A stretch of 64,000 nt of DNA from positions 15,610,501 through 15,674,500 of the forward strand of contig BSBM01000643.1 of the NCBI GenBank assembly GCA_027924585.1, given 5' to 3'. Shown here in pieces: positions 1 through 11,224 of this stretch. This stretch comes from Larix kaempferi. Its lineage: Eukaryota; Streptophyta; Pinopsida; Pinales; Pinaceae. How positions within the stretch are numbered: position 1 is the stretch's first letter; each line of letters starts with the position of its first letter. Position numbers and translations under genes: made by a program. The notes under the pieces are model-generated. The model saw nothing but the letters and a program-made list of their open reading frames with translations. It made no database searches and had not been told where the DNA came from.

Positions 1-1768
1 TCATCATGAAGACACATGGAGGAAGTGGGACCCACATATGGCTAGATTTCCCCACTACATTTAGCATCATTCTCTCACCAATTCGAATTCAAGGTGAATG
101 GTAACATACTTGGGGAAGTCCAAAAGGTATTATTCATGGCATAACTCATCCAAGGTCGAAATATAGAGGAAGAGTAACTCCCATGGAAGAGGAAGAGGCA
201 ATTTGGAGCTAGTGAGACACTTGGGCTAGATTCCCTAGCTCTATGACAACAATGATGAAGATGCTATGACACCTATGACACAAATCAGACCTGAAGGCTG
301 ACATATGACATATATGACATGTCAGGGCTAAAAATAGACTCCAAGAGGGCGCTCAAGGGTGTTAGGGCAGCTAAGATGCTTCCACATGTGATTTGGTGGA
401 AGTGGGAGACTAGGAATTGTTGTACAAGTGGCGTTCTTTGGAATCTCTTCCCAACTTGAGTTGGCATGAGTCTCTTGGAAGGAATTCGACCCATGGAGGC
501 CATTAGAACTTTATAAATGTCAATAAAAAAGAATGAAACCAGCTTTTGATCATTTGTAGAATTTGTAATTGCATTTGTGAAGAGGGAGAGCTAGTGGATG
601 ACTAGTTTCTTGCCTTAGCCAATTTCGAGGGTGAAAGATTCCCATCCAAGTTGGTAATTGGAAAGGCCATTCAGACCTTTCATTTGGAGCTTTAATGGAG
701 TCTTTATTTGCAGGTGTAAGCTACAGGGCAGCTCATGGTTTCTTCTATTGCAACTCACTCCTTCAACCATTTCCGGTTGTGATGGCATATTCTTGATCCT
801 TGAGGGAGGGCGTTTTTGGTGAGCTATTGTACTCTTTGGGGAAGATTTTAATGCCCCATTTCTTTTGTAATATGAAGTAAATACTCTGTTCTTCATCTCC
901 AAAAAGTTTCAGGTCGAAATTCCAAGTAGAAATGTATAAATCTCATTTTTAATGGAAGAACAATGTCATTTCCCCACTACCTTGTTGTGAGCCAATGTAT
1001 TGATGATGATTTCGAATGAATGGATGATTATATGATATATTTGTGGTCAATATAATCCCATGGATGTCTTCTACAAGTTTCATGTACTGTACTTGAGCAT
1101 TTGAAGTATTTTTACTTAGTTTAATTGCACTGGGAGAAGAAATAGTGCCATTTCCCCAAGGGTCGAATTGGTGATTTTTGCAGTTGAATGGGAGAGGGTT
1201 GGAACAGATATAATAATCAATTAATGGTGCACATGAGACCTTAATAACATCCTTAATACATTCCCTACCTCTGTTCAGAAATTTGAGTGGCTTTGGAGGC
1301 ATTTGGGAAGCCATTTTCAATACTTACCCCAGGGGGATTTGAACCCCAAATTACTAGTAAAATTGCATACTTGGTCCAGAATCTTAAGAGAGTTTGCAGA
1401 GGTATTTTGGTGGCCATATATCATCCCTGAACATCATATTCAAGTCTTAATATCATTCATACACCTTCCTTGAATATTTGAAGGCATTTGGAGTCAATTC
1501 GAGACATAGAGACCAATACTAGTCAAAGGCAAATTACTAGTAAAGTTCCCTACATTGGCCAGAATTGAAAGAGTATTTGCAGAAGTATTTTAAAGGTCCA
1601 AAGGCATCCTTAAAACACATATTTATGTTCTAATCTCATTCATATACCTTCTCAGAAGATTTGAAATCATTTGGGGCAAATTTGGGACCTAGAGATCAAA
1701 CTAGTCAAAGGTCGAACTAGGGAAAAAAAGTGGAAAATTGCCATTTTAATAAAATTCCTAACAAGGGA
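1..1768. other. No gene recognised; AT-rich intergenic DNA
   Basis: The short reading frames here match no protein family I recognise and show no convincing codon structure. The only internal structure I see is a diverged tandem duplication in the last 450 bases, listed separately. Copia A homology begins abruptly near 1769, with no LTR or primer-binding site before it. Confidence 0.6.
1335..1715. repeat. Diverged tandem duplication, unit about 190 bp
   Basis: Two consecutive segments (about 1339-1528 and 1530-1712) share an ordered set of blocks: ATTACTAGTAAA, a CCAGAAT block, a GTATTT block, a TTCATA.ACCTTC block and a closing ACTAGTCAAAGG. An earlier stretch near 1240-1310 keeps only weak traces, so a third copy is possible. 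No coding meaning is evident. Confidence 0.6.
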
Positions 1769-2230
1769 CATTACAACATCTATGCGCTGAAGCAGCAAGG
1801 ACCGCAGTCTATGTCCAAAATAGATTGTCTCATAGTGCCCTTGGATTCAATACTCTAGAGGAAATGTTCACAGGGAAGAAGCTAGAGGTAAGCCACCTCA
1901 AAATATTTGGGTGTCCTGTATATGTTCACGTACCAAAAGAGAAGAGAACTAAGCTGGATCCTTCCGGAAAGAAGGGAATATTTGTTGGGTATTGTGAAGC
2001 ATCCAAAGCATTTAGAATATACATCCCAGGATTCCATCACATGGAAATTAGTAGAGATGTAACATTTGATGAAGAAGCTGCTCTCAAAAGATCTAGAAAG
2101 AGCCAGTGTGAAGAAGTACGTGTAGAAGATATACCTCCTAGAAATATAGAAGCAGTTTCCTTCTCTGAAAAAGAAACACCAGAAGACCATGATATGATAA
2201 AACCTCAAGAACCCCCACCTATGAACATAT
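1769..2230 (+). pseudogene. Copia A integrase C-terminal fragment
   Basis: The frame encodes the integrase C-terminal and linker region of a copia polyprotein. It opens with an AARTAVYVQNR-type segment, then KLEVSHLKIFGCPVYVHVPK and a GIFVGY segment, and ends in the [17 protein letters not shown] block. The same blocks occur in copia C ([31 protein letters not shown]). The fragment lacks the N-terminal zinc region and the catalytic core, because the element starts here. Its reading frame stops where the LTR of copia B begins at 2231, and the homology resumes at 9393. Confidence 0.85.
2226..2230. repeat. Target-site duplication of copia B (CATAT)
   Basis: CATAT at 2226-2230 directly precedes the left LTR. 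An identical CATAT at 9388-9392 directly follows the right LTR. A 5-bp duplication is the expected signature of copia integration. Confidence 0.9.
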
Positions 2231-2835
2231 TGTTAAATTTTGAGCATTAATTCACAATACTCTAGGATCTTCACTGAGAGAATAACATATACAGTATATC
2301 AATGCATAACAATCACAATAAGCATGACAAGCATCACAAGAATCAAAAGCATGAGAGACAAGAGACACAGAGTTTCCGTGGGGAAAACCCTAAGGTGAAA
2401 AACCCCGCAACTTCCTCAGAGATAGAGAGAGCAATGGCTCAACCAAAGTACAACCAAAATACACTGAGATAATCTCCTACTAGCAGATTATCCTCCTCCT
2501 CACTAGTGCGCCACTTTCTGAGTGAGAGAAGTGTGACTTTCCGAATGATACAAATAGAGATCTCCTGATCTCTATTTATACTTAACCTGTTTTCCTAGTG
2601 ACCTTATGGGGCCGACTTGTCTATCTAGATACATCCAAAATATAATATATATTTCAGGGCCGACCCCACACATGGTGGTCTAATAACCCATCGGCAAGTA
2701 CACACACTTGCGACACTTGTCAAAAAACAAGACGACACTTTCTTATAGAGGAATAACAAATCTCTAATAAGGGTACAATAAATATATATGAAATACATAG
2801 ATGAAATACATTCTGAAGTTACATATACATCAACA
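2231..2835 (-). repeat. Copia B 3' LTR
   Basis: A 605-bp direct repeat of 8783-9387, starting TGTTAAATTTTGAG and ending CATCAACA on the plus strand. On the element strand it holds TATAAATA (2573-2580), overlapped by an inverted repeat. Confidence 0.93.
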
Positions 2836-2848
2836 CTCCCTCTTAACT
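2836..2848 (-). other. Copia B polypurine tract
   Basis: Directly inside the 3' LTR, the element strand reads AGTTAAGAGGGAG. Its purine-rich end (AAGAGGGAG) is where plus-strand DNA synthesis should start. Copia C has the same tract at 32676-32688. Confidence 0.85.
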
Positions 2849-2849
2849 A

Positions 2850-4190
2850 GGAAGGTATTTCTCGACACAGATCTGTTAGACAAGTATTCTTCTTGGGATC
2901 ATCGTCATCGTCATCGTCACTGCTGCTGCTATCTCAACCAAGCTCTGACTCTACTCGTCATAGGAAGTTCTACAGAGCCAGTCCTTTTTCATACTGGATG
3001 TAGGCCCACCACCTGTAGGTCTTCGTCATCACTGGCCATATTGTGGAATCCTCAGGACTTATTATGTGCGTCACAAAACCTCGAAAGAGCATCCCAAGCT
3101 GTTACGAGCACACGGCTCTACCTATAGGATATCCCAGGGCCATATTATATGTGACCTCACCACAAAACCTCGCAAGAGCATCCCAGGCTGTTACGAGCAC
3201 ACAGCTCTACCTATAGGATCTCCTAGATACAGATTATATGTGGTCACCACAAAACCTCGCAAGAGCATCCCAGGTTGTTACGAGCACACAGCTCTACCTA
3301 TAGGATCTCCCAGGGACAGATTATATGTGGTCATGGAAAAACCTCGCAAGAACATCCCAGGACTTATTACGGGCACACAGCCCAACCCATCGGATATCCC
3401 AGGGACATATTATATGCCATAGGACAAACCTTGAAAGAGCATCTGCCAGATATCCCAGGGCCAGATTATATGCCATAGAAAAAACCTCAAAAGACTATCT
3501 GCAGATCTCCCAGGGCCAAATTATATGTCCTCCCAGAGCAAAACCTCGAAAGAGCATTTTCCAGATATCCCAGGGCCAGATTACATGCGATAGGCAAAAC
3601 CTCGAAAGACTATCTGCAAATCTCCCAGGGCCAAATTATATGCTCATCTGCACAACCTAATCCACGGCCATAGAGTATCAACCTGATACTCACCATACAT
3701 CATCCTGATGTACAAATGATCATCCTAATCATCATCACTGCAACATCCTGCTACATATCATCTGGAGCAACATCCTGAAGCTCATCATCCATGATCATAC
3801 AATGCATCTACCTGATGCATACCAAGTATCTACCTGATACATATCATCATACATGATCCACCTGATACAAATACAAATACATGATCCACCTGATCATACA
3901 TGATACATATCAACATACATGATCTACCTGATCATACAATGTATCCACCTGATACATATATAGATACATGGTCCAGGCATCCAACATGATGCATATACAA
4001 TATACATACAAATGATCCAACCGATCATATCCAGCATCCAACATGATGCGTACATGCATATACATATAAATGATCCAACTGATCATATCCAGCATCCAAC
4101 ATGATGCGTACATACATATACATATAAATGATCCAACTGATCATATCCAACATCCACTTGATGCATATACAAAGCAGTAACTAGAGCATC
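2850..4190 (-). repeat. Copia B untranslated tandem-repeat zone
   Basis: Two arrays fill the space between the RNase H stop and the polypurine tract. About 3060-3650 carries roughly nine units of 55-90 bp, each with an AAACCTCG.AAGA block, a TCCCAGGG block and a TTATATG block. About 3700-4190 carries units built on ACCTGATACATA, then roughly 58-bp units with GATCCAACTGATCATATCCA and a CATCCAACATGATGCGTAC block. Copia C carries the same arrays at 32690-34100. No long reading frame is conserved between them, so this looks untranslated. Confidence 0.85.
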
Positions 4191-4279
4191 GTCCTGATGC
4201 TCATCATCCAGCGCTTACATCCACAGCCATGTGAAGGATCCTCCTTCCAACATGCTTTGAATGGCTTCTGCAAATGTGT

Positions 4280-5671
4280 CCATCACTTCTTCCTCGAAGT
4301 GTCATCAATCCAAAGAACACCAAGCCTCTCTCTGAAGTACTCGAACTTCACCCTGGATAGTGGCTTCGTCAGCACATCTGCAATCTGCTCATCCGTCACA
4401 ACGTACAGGAGCTTCATAGCTCCTCTCTATACCATATCCCTGATATAGTGATATTTGATCTCTATGTGTTTCGACCTGTCATGAAACACTGGGTTCTCTG
4501 ACAGCTTCACACAACTTTGGTTATCACAAAAGATACCAGTAGCATCCAACGGGAGATCAAATAACTCAGACAGTAGCTTCCGTAGCCATATTGCCTCACA
4601 ACTAGCTGAACAGGCTGCAACATACTTTGCCTCAGCTGTACTCAGTGCTATGCAGGAATGCTTCCTGCTAAACTAAGAGATCACACGTGATCCCATACTG
4701 AAGCAACACCCAGATGTGCTCTTCCTATCTGCAGCACTGCCAGCCCAATCTGAATCAACATAACCCTGTAGGTTAAACTTTTGATTCACCTCATACTTGA
4801 GCCCATAATCCACTGTACCCTTCAGGTACCTCACAACATGCTTTACAGCAACCAGGTGAACACTCCTCGGATCTGTCAGGAACTGACTCAATGTGTTCAC
4901 AACAAAGCAAATATCTGGTCTCGTGTTCGTTAGGTACATCAAGGACGCAATCATCTGACGATACATAGAGACATCAACCTACTCAGATGAAGAATGACAT
5001 AGAAGCTTCAGGTTCGAGGCCATAGGTGTGGCCATGGCCTTGCAATCCATCATCCCGAATCTCTTCAGGATATCTACTGTGTACTTCCCTTGACCAAGGA
5101 ATATCCCACCTGCACTCTGCCACACCTCCATACCTAGGAAATAATGCATCATTCCCAAATATTTCATATCGAACTCAGCAGCAAGATTCCTCTTAGTATC
5201 TGCAATCAATCTGTCATCTCCTGTTACAAATAAGTCATCCACATACAGGAGCAGAATCACAGGATTCCCTTCCTCAACCTTGTAGTAAAGGTTGGAATCC
5301 GCTTTACTCTTGGTAAAGCCCAAGCTAGATAGGAAACTGTCCATCCTACCATACCAAGTTCTGGGAGCTTGCTTCAAGCCATACAAGGCTTTCTTCAATC
5401 TTGCACACATATGACTCCTTGTCATGTGTTTCGAAACCAAGTGGCTGCTCCACATATACTTCCTCTTCAACTACACCATTCAAGAAAGCTGTCTTGAAAT
5501 CCATCTGGTGTATCTTCCATTTCATCACTTTTATACTTCTCTATGCTACCATCTACATCATGCTTGATCCTGTAGATCCTCTTGGAAGTCACTACAGTCT
5601 TCCCTTCAAGTCTTGGGACCGCATCCCAAACATCGTTCTTCATGAACGATGGATCATGGCATTCTTCCCAT
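4280..5671 (-). pseudogene. Copia B reverse transcriptase and RNase H, broken
   Basis: On the minus strand the frame starts in an MKNDVWDAVPR segment and runs into RT: QMDFKTAFLNG, YGLKQAPRTWY and the catalytic [11 protein letters not shown] at about 5234-5245. RNase H follows (GYVDSDWAGS, KSTSGCC), then DNQSCVKLSENPVFHD and the C-terminal VLTKP block near 4350. There is a frameshift around 5400-5470 and stops near 4978 and 4673. The N-terminal third of RT, with the [14 protein letters not shown]-type segment of copia C, is missing. Copia C shows how the region should look. Confidence 0.88.
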
Positions 5672-6895
5672 ATCCTGGGAACTTCAATATCTTCAATAGA
5701 TAATTTTGTTGCTGGAAAAAATGTTGTAGTCCTTCTTTTGTAGGTGAAGGCATACGGTCTTTCCTACAAAAAAAGTTAAATTGCATGATTAGAAACATCT
5801 CATAATTTTCAGAACAAATTCTTACACATCAAGAAATATGTCATACAGTCATGCAATTATCTTAGCCAATGCTTCAATACAACATTCATCCATATCCTGT
5901 AACTTTCTATATGCCTTCCAATATCTACCAAAACATTGTTAAGAGTTTGCACTACTCCCAACATGTCAGCAAAGAGTTTTCATTCTAGATAAGTAGCAAT
6001 GGAATATTGTACAGTGCCATAGGCCACTTACCCATCACATGCATATTAGTAGTATACTGTTCATTAATGTAATCATTCTAATATGCACAATACATATCCT
6101 AAGTCTAGGAACATAAGCATATGTATCATTGAAATTTTTTATTTAAACAAACACATATGTAAGAAGTAGTAATTAAAATACTTATCTTTGTTTGTTTGTT
6201 GGGTGGAATCCCTCCGAGTCTTTGCTTTCTTGTAGGATCTGCTAAAGTCTACACCTTTCTATTGTGGAATGTAGAAAGATGGTCAACTCCCTCTGAATAT
6301 CTGCATCCTTGCAAGAGCTGCTGGAGTGTGCTCCCTCTTGATCTTTGCTTCCTGGATTACCTGTCCTTGAACTTATATTCATCCTTGGTCCCTATGCATG
6401 CTTATTAGTATCATGATTGTGTTATCCTTGTGATCTCATACAAAATCATACATTCATTAGTATATTCTCAATACTATCAAAACACAATAATCTCAAGCAT
6501 GTATAGTCATGATTATTTCAAACAGAAATAATAAGCATTAGCATTCAAGGTTTATATAGGACTCTTATGGTTAGTCATATCATAAGAAACATAACATGTC
6601 TAAACCTGTGATTACTCAAACCTATGACTCCTCTGGTTATTCATATAATTAATTAAGGTAAGACACATAATATGCATATACCCATTCATGAATAATCATC
6701 ACCAATCATGCCATGCATACTTATATAAGAGATCCTATGATATAAGAAAAACATACCTATTCACCATATTTGCTAGTTATGTCTAGCAATGTTTTCTTGT
6801 TCTCTTCAATGACCTGCATAACTCATAAGTTAACCTTTTCAAAACCAAATCATACATACCTCCATGTGATCCATGACTATGGATGAATCTTTGTC
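5672..6895 (-). other. Non-transposon segment replacing the integrase of copia B
   Basis: Sequence shared with copia C stops near 6895 (just after the protease region, QPELAMV) and resumes near 5672. The matching stretch of C (about 35655-36882) encodes the integrase. The replacement has nearly the same length but no detectable similarity. It is AT-rich with short islands that look exonic on the minus strand. One, at about 5760-5672, follows a T-rich TTTGTAG acceptor and enters the RT frame openly as ERPYAFTYKRRTTTFF. Another near 6890-6770 reads VIEENKKTLLDITSKYGE after a GTATG...GCAG gap of 46 bp, short for a plant intron. I do not recognise the source. Capture of host DNA is an inference. 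Confidence 0.6.
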
Positions 6896-8208
6896 TTCAT
6901 GTCACCATAGCAAGTTCAGGTTGTCCCTTCAATTTGTACAATCCTCCCTCTTGCTCTCCAATCACCACTGCATCATCAATAGATTTACCCTTTGGCCACA
7001 TTAGGACTTGGCCATCTACAAATGCAACCCTCATGCCTTTTGCATCCAATGCAGAGATGGAGAGAAGATTCTTCTTGAGCCCAGGTACATAAAGGACTTC
7101 TTTCATCTTCAAAGATTTTCCAGAATCTAGGTTGCAGGAAGCTTCACCACTTCCTTTGATGGGGTATTGATAGTCATCCCCAAGTTTCACTTTATGGGGT
7201 GATTCATGTTCAGACAAACTTACAAAAGATTCTTTAAACCCAGTCATGAGTTTGGAAGCCCCACTGTCAATTAACCAATCATTACAACCATGAGAGATAG
7301 TACCTGAGAGAGCAGAGATTAGAACATACTCTTCTTCACTTGATGAGTCATCATCACTTTCTGCCCTAACCTTCTTCTTTGGAGGTTCATCATCTTCGGC
7401 AGCATGAGCATGGAACTTTCTTTTGTTGTCTTTCTTCTTCTTGCTGGAGTTGTTGTTGTTATCCCTTTTGTTCTTGGGACAATCTGAAGCAAAGTGACCC
7501 TTCTCATTGCATGTGAAACATCTTAGATCCTTCTTATTCTTTTGATAGGATCTCTTGTAGCGAGAGTGCTCCTTCTTGGGCTTGCTTCTTTTGGTGTGAG
7601 CTGCGAGAGCTTGATCTTCACCTCCCATCTTTTTATTCACGAGCTACAAGTCTAGCTTCTTCTTGAGAGCATTCCTCCCACAGTTTAATGAAAGAGATCA
7701 ATTTCTTTCTTGCACAGATTCCTTGAATAAAGGAGTCCCATGACCTAGGTAGGCCATTCAGAGTGGTCATAACAACTTCACCATTGTCCACTACTTCATC
7801 CACAGCTTCAAGTTGTTCCTTGATCTGAGAGAACTTGGAGAAGTAAGATTGAATGGTTTCTCCATTCAACATCTTGACCCCTTTCAATTGATTATGCAGA
7901 GTCATCTTCCGATTTATGTTCTTCCCTTCAAATAACTTGGTCAAGGAGTCAAACATCTCTTTGGGTGTCTTCAGAGATGACACATGGGGAATGAGATGGT
8001 CTTTGATAGAATCAACAATGATTCTCTTTGCCTTGACCAAGTTCTTCTTATGCAATATCTTAGTCTCTTCATCCTTTGGGATAGGGATGTCTTCTTTTAC
8101 ATATGAGTCCAACTCATTCTCTTCCAGGATTAACCCAATCCTATACTTCCAGGCTCGGAAGTTAACAGCCCCTTCAAGCTTATCCTCAAGCTTGGTGTGG
8201 TGAGACAT
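6896..8208 (-). pseudogene. Copia B gag and protease
   Basis: Gag starts at 8208 with MSHHTKLEDKLEGAVNFRAW, a start shared with copia C. It has a UBN2-type capsid region (WKYRIGLILEENELD, LFEGKNINRKMT, ETIQSYFSKFSQIKEQLEA). A stop and frame break lie around 7633-7640. The next frame has the nucleocapsid zinc knuckle CFTCNEKGHFASDC (C-x2-C-x4-H-x4-C, about 7510), a lysine- and acid-rich linker, and the aspartic protease motif DSGASKLMTGF near 7270. It ends at the foreign segment, so no integrase follows. In the intact family gag packages RNA and protease cuts the polyprotein. Confidence 0.88.
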
Positions 8209-8770
8209 CTTAAAGAGTACTTCAAATGGAAATAGAAAAGATTTAGGTCTTACCACTTGAATTGCTGAAAATTGGATCTGGTCCCGGATTAGGGTTTGTC
8301 GGAAAAACCCTAAAAATTCAAAATGTGAATTTCAACTTTTTGAAAGGATAGAAAGATGCGCCTTGATGAGCTAATCAACCTGGTGTATTCAGAATTTGAG
8401 ATCTGCAAGGCTACACCCTTCAAAACTGCCTTTCTGTCTTCCCGGATTCACTAGGGAGGACCCTGAATTAGGGTTTGAGTTTCCCGGATATCTACCCAAC
8501 CAAAAATCTTGATCCAAAGCTCTAAACTTCGAGTTTTGCAAGGAGCTTCCAGCTATGTCTTTAGATTCCAGAAATTCCTATTTTTGTGGAAACCCTAATT
8601 TTTAGGGCCAAATCTGAAAATGCTCAGAATTGAATTCTGATTGGACAGATAGATTCTCCTTGATGAGTAGAGTCAGTCTACTATACTGCTTTTCCAAAAT
8701 CTGTGGAGAGAAACCCAATAAACAAGAAACTCAAGTTTCCATCACTACAAAATGTCTTCTTCTCAGGTTA
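8209..8770 (-). other. Copia B 5' leader
   Basis: An untranslated stretch between the primer-binding site and the gag start, about 560 bp and closely matched in copia C (38195-38756). I see no conserved reading frame. It probably carries packaging signals, as leaders of this type do (inference). Confidence 0.6.
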
Positions 8771-8782
8771 GCTCTGATACCA
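8771..8782 (-). other. Copia B primer-binding site (tRNA-iMet)
   Basis: The element strand reads TGGTATCAGAGC directly against the 5' LTR. It is complementary to the 3' end of plant initiator methionine tRNA, the usual copia primer. Confidence 0.92.
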
Positions 8783-9387
8783 TGTTAAATTTTGAGCATT
8801 AATTCACAATACTCTAGGATCTTCACTGAGAGAATAACATATACAGTATATCAATGCATAACAATCACAATAAGTATGACAAGCATCACAAGAATCAAAA
8901 GCATGAGAGACAAGAGACACAGAGTTTCCGTGGGGAAAACCCTAAGGTGAAAAACCCCACAACTTCCTCAGAGATAGAGAGAGCAATGGCTCAACCAAAG
9001 TACAACCAAAATACACTGAGATAATCTCCTAGTAGCAGATGATCCTCCTCCTCACTAGTGCACCACTTTCTGAGTGAGAGAAGTGTGACTTTCCGAATGA
9101 TACAAATAGAGATCTCCCGATCTCTATTTATACTTAACCTGTTTGCCCAGTGACCTTATGGGGCCGACTTGTCTATCTAGATACATCCACAATATAATAT
9201 ATATTTCAGGGTTGACCCCACACATGGTGGTCTAATAACCCATTGGCAAGTACACACACTTGCGACACTTGTCAATCCACAAGACGACACTTCCTTATAG
9301 AGGAATAACACATCTCTAATAAGGGTACAATAAATATATATGAAATACATAGATGAGATACATTCCGAAGTTACATATACATCAACA
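8783..9387 (-). repeat. Copia B 5' LTR
   Basis: A 605-bp repeat with TG...CA ends, about 97% identical to 2231-2835 by hand count. On the minus strand it has a TATA box, TATAAATA at 9123-9130, so the promoter of the element lies here. An 11-bp perfect inverted repeat (9104-9114 with 9119-9129, 4-base loop) overlaps the TATA box and recurs in the LTRs of copia C. Confidence 0.92.
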
Positions 9388-9392
9388 CATAT

Positions 9393-10375
9393 CACGGAAG
9401 AGAAAGCCAGCATGGGCAAGAGAAATTATACAAGAAGCAAAAAGATATGGAGCTCCAGAAGGCTCCACTAGAGCAAGCAAGAATAATGAAGAATGATGTT
9501 TGGGATGTAGTTCCCAAACCAAAAGACAAAAGTGTGGTATCCTCTAAGTCGATATACAAGATAAAGCATGCTTCAAATGGTAGCATTGAAAAGCATAAGG
9601 AAAGGTTTGTGTCCAGAGGATTCTCTTAGAAAGAGGGAATTGACTGTGAAGAAACATTTGCACCAGTTGCAAGGTACACTTCCATCAGAACCATCATGGC
9701 ACTTGCATCCATGATGAAGTGGAGATTACACCAGATGGATGTAAAGACAACCTTCCTGAATGGTGTGATTGAGGAAGAAGTGTACATAGAACAACCACAA
9801 GGATTTGAGGTTGAAGATAGAAGAACTCATGTATGTAAGTTGAAGAAAGATCTGTACGGGTTGAAACAAGCTCCTAGATCTTGGTACGAAAGAATTGATA
9901 GCTTCTTGACAAGCTTGGGCTTTACCAAAAGTAAAGCTAATCCTAACCTTTACCTCAAGGTTATGGATGATGAACCTGTCATACTATTACTGTATGTGGA
10001 TGATCTATTTCTGATAGGAAATGAGAAATAGATCATGGAAAGCAAGAAGAAGCTAGCTACAGAATTTGAGATGAAAGATCTCGGATTGATGCATTACCTC
10101 CTAGGTTGGCAAGGCCCAGAAGGAAATTTCTCAACCAGGGAAAGTATGTTGTGGAAATATTGAAAAGATTTGATATGTTGGAATGTAAGGCCATGGCCAC
10201 TCCCATGGATACCAACTTGAAGTTGTTGGCTGATGAATCGTCATAATTAGTGGATATGACTTAGTACAGACAGATTATTGGGTCGATGATGTATCTGACG
10301 AATACCAGGCCAAATATATGCTCTGATGTGAACACCCTGAGTCAGTTCTAGTCGAGCCTAGACGTGTTCACCTGA
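9393..10375 (+). pseudogene. Copia A reverse transcriptase, broken
   Basis: It continues the frame left at 2230 (SRKRKPAWAREI) and, after an internal deletion relative to copia C, reaches [22 protein letters not shown] blocks follow: KHKERFVSRGFS, a TAG where C has CAG (Q), [32 protein letters not shown] and the catalytic YVDD at 9993-10004. A TAG follows GNEK at about 10029. Further stops and frameshifts cut the connection domain up to 10375. Copia C is the intact guide. Confidence 0.88.
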
Positions 10376-10953
10376 TAGCTGCAAAGCATGTGATGAGGTA
10401 CCTAAAAGGTACGATAGACTTTGGTCTATATTATCTTGGAGATAATGATTTCAGATTGTATGGTTATACAGATGCAGATTGGGCTGGAAGTGTCTCAAAT
10501 AGAAAGAGCACATCGGGTGGATGTTATTGTTTGGGATATGCTATGATCTCGTGGTTTAGCAGGAAGCAGTCCAGTGTGGCTCTCAGCACAGCTGAAGCAG
10601 AATATATAGCAGCTTTCTCTGTTAGTTGTGAAGCCATATGGCTTCGGAAGTTGCTATCAGGACTATTTGACTTAGAGATGGACCCCACTATGATCCTATG
10701 TGACAACCAGAGTTGTATCAAGATGACAGAGAATCCAGTATTCCATGATAAGTCCACGATCAGTCAAAGCACATAGAGATCCGATATTTTTATATACGGG
10801 ATATGGTGCAGAAAGGAGCTATAAAGCTCGAGTATGTGAGGACTGATGAGCAAGTTGCTGATGTATTGACCAAACCTCTATCTCGAGTAAAGTTTGAGTA
10901 TTTCCGAGACAAGCTTGGTGTAGTTCAGAAGGACCCTCCTCGAAAGGGGGAGT
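10376..10953 (+). pseudogene. Copia A RNase H domain, frameshifted
   Basis: The open part reads MMRYLKGTIDFGLYYL, then the RNase H blocks GYTDADWAGS, RKSTSGG, SRKQSSVALSTAEAEYIAA and LCDNQSCIKM. The catalytic acidic residues (DAD, EAE, CDN) are visible. A frameshift near 10755 separates the final segment, which continues as HIEIRYFYIRDMVQKGAIKL and VLTKPLSRVKFEYF and ends at a TGA near 10951. It would degrade the RNA strand during reverse transcription in a live element. Confidence 0.87.
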
Positions 10954-10954
10954 G

Positions 10955-11215
10955 ATATGGTCAATGATGATATTTGGATACTGGTATCAATGTGGATACT
11001 TGTATCGATGATGAGGTTGGCTATACCAACGGTAGGGTCGATGATGAGGATACCTGTATTGATGATGTGGATACTTGTATCGATGATGAGGATACCTATA
11101 TCGATGATGAGGTTACCTGTTCTGACGATGAGGTCGATGATGAGGATGCTTGTACCGACGATGAGGTCGATGAAGTGGTACTTAGAATTTGTCTAAGAGG
11201 ACTTGTGGGATTGAT
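10955..11215 (+). repeat. Copia A array 1 (GATGAGGATACTTGTAT-type units)
   Basis: Short units of about 18-36 bp built from GATGATGAGGAT and ACTTGTATCGATGATGAGG. Two frames stay open across it only because the unit is rich in GAT and TAC. I read it as untranslated sequence after the pol stop. Confidence 0.75.
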
Positions 11216-11224
11216 CATCCTTAG

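Larger units (their letters stand above)
2231..9387 (-). mobile_element. Copia B: LTR element lacking integrase, carrying a foreign segment
   Basis: A 7.16-kb minus-strand copia with both LTRs (605 bp each, TG...CA ends), a perfect 5-bp target duplication, an initiator-Met primer-binding site and a polypurine tract. Reading right to left it has leader, gag with zinc knuckle, protease, then about 1.2 kb of unrelated DNA, then RT and RNase H, then a long repeat zone. It is the sister of copia C (32072-39359) over its shared parts. Aligning the LTRs by hand gives about 18 differences in 605 positions (about 3%). Frameshifts and stops make it non-autonomous. Confidence 0.93.

Noticed and set aside
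615-1320. Two minus-strand frames of 95 and 123 codons
   Set aside because: No recognisable motifs, no homology to the nearby elements and no splice or promoter support.
3066-3660. Overlapping 60-118 codon frames
   Set aside because: They run through the copia B repeat array and are not kept between B and C in the same register. They are repeats, not genes.
8771-8782. Possible tRNA gene fragments at TGGTATCAGAGC sites
   Set aside because: These are primer-binding sites complementary to tRNA-iMet next to LTRs. No cloverleaf can be built around them.
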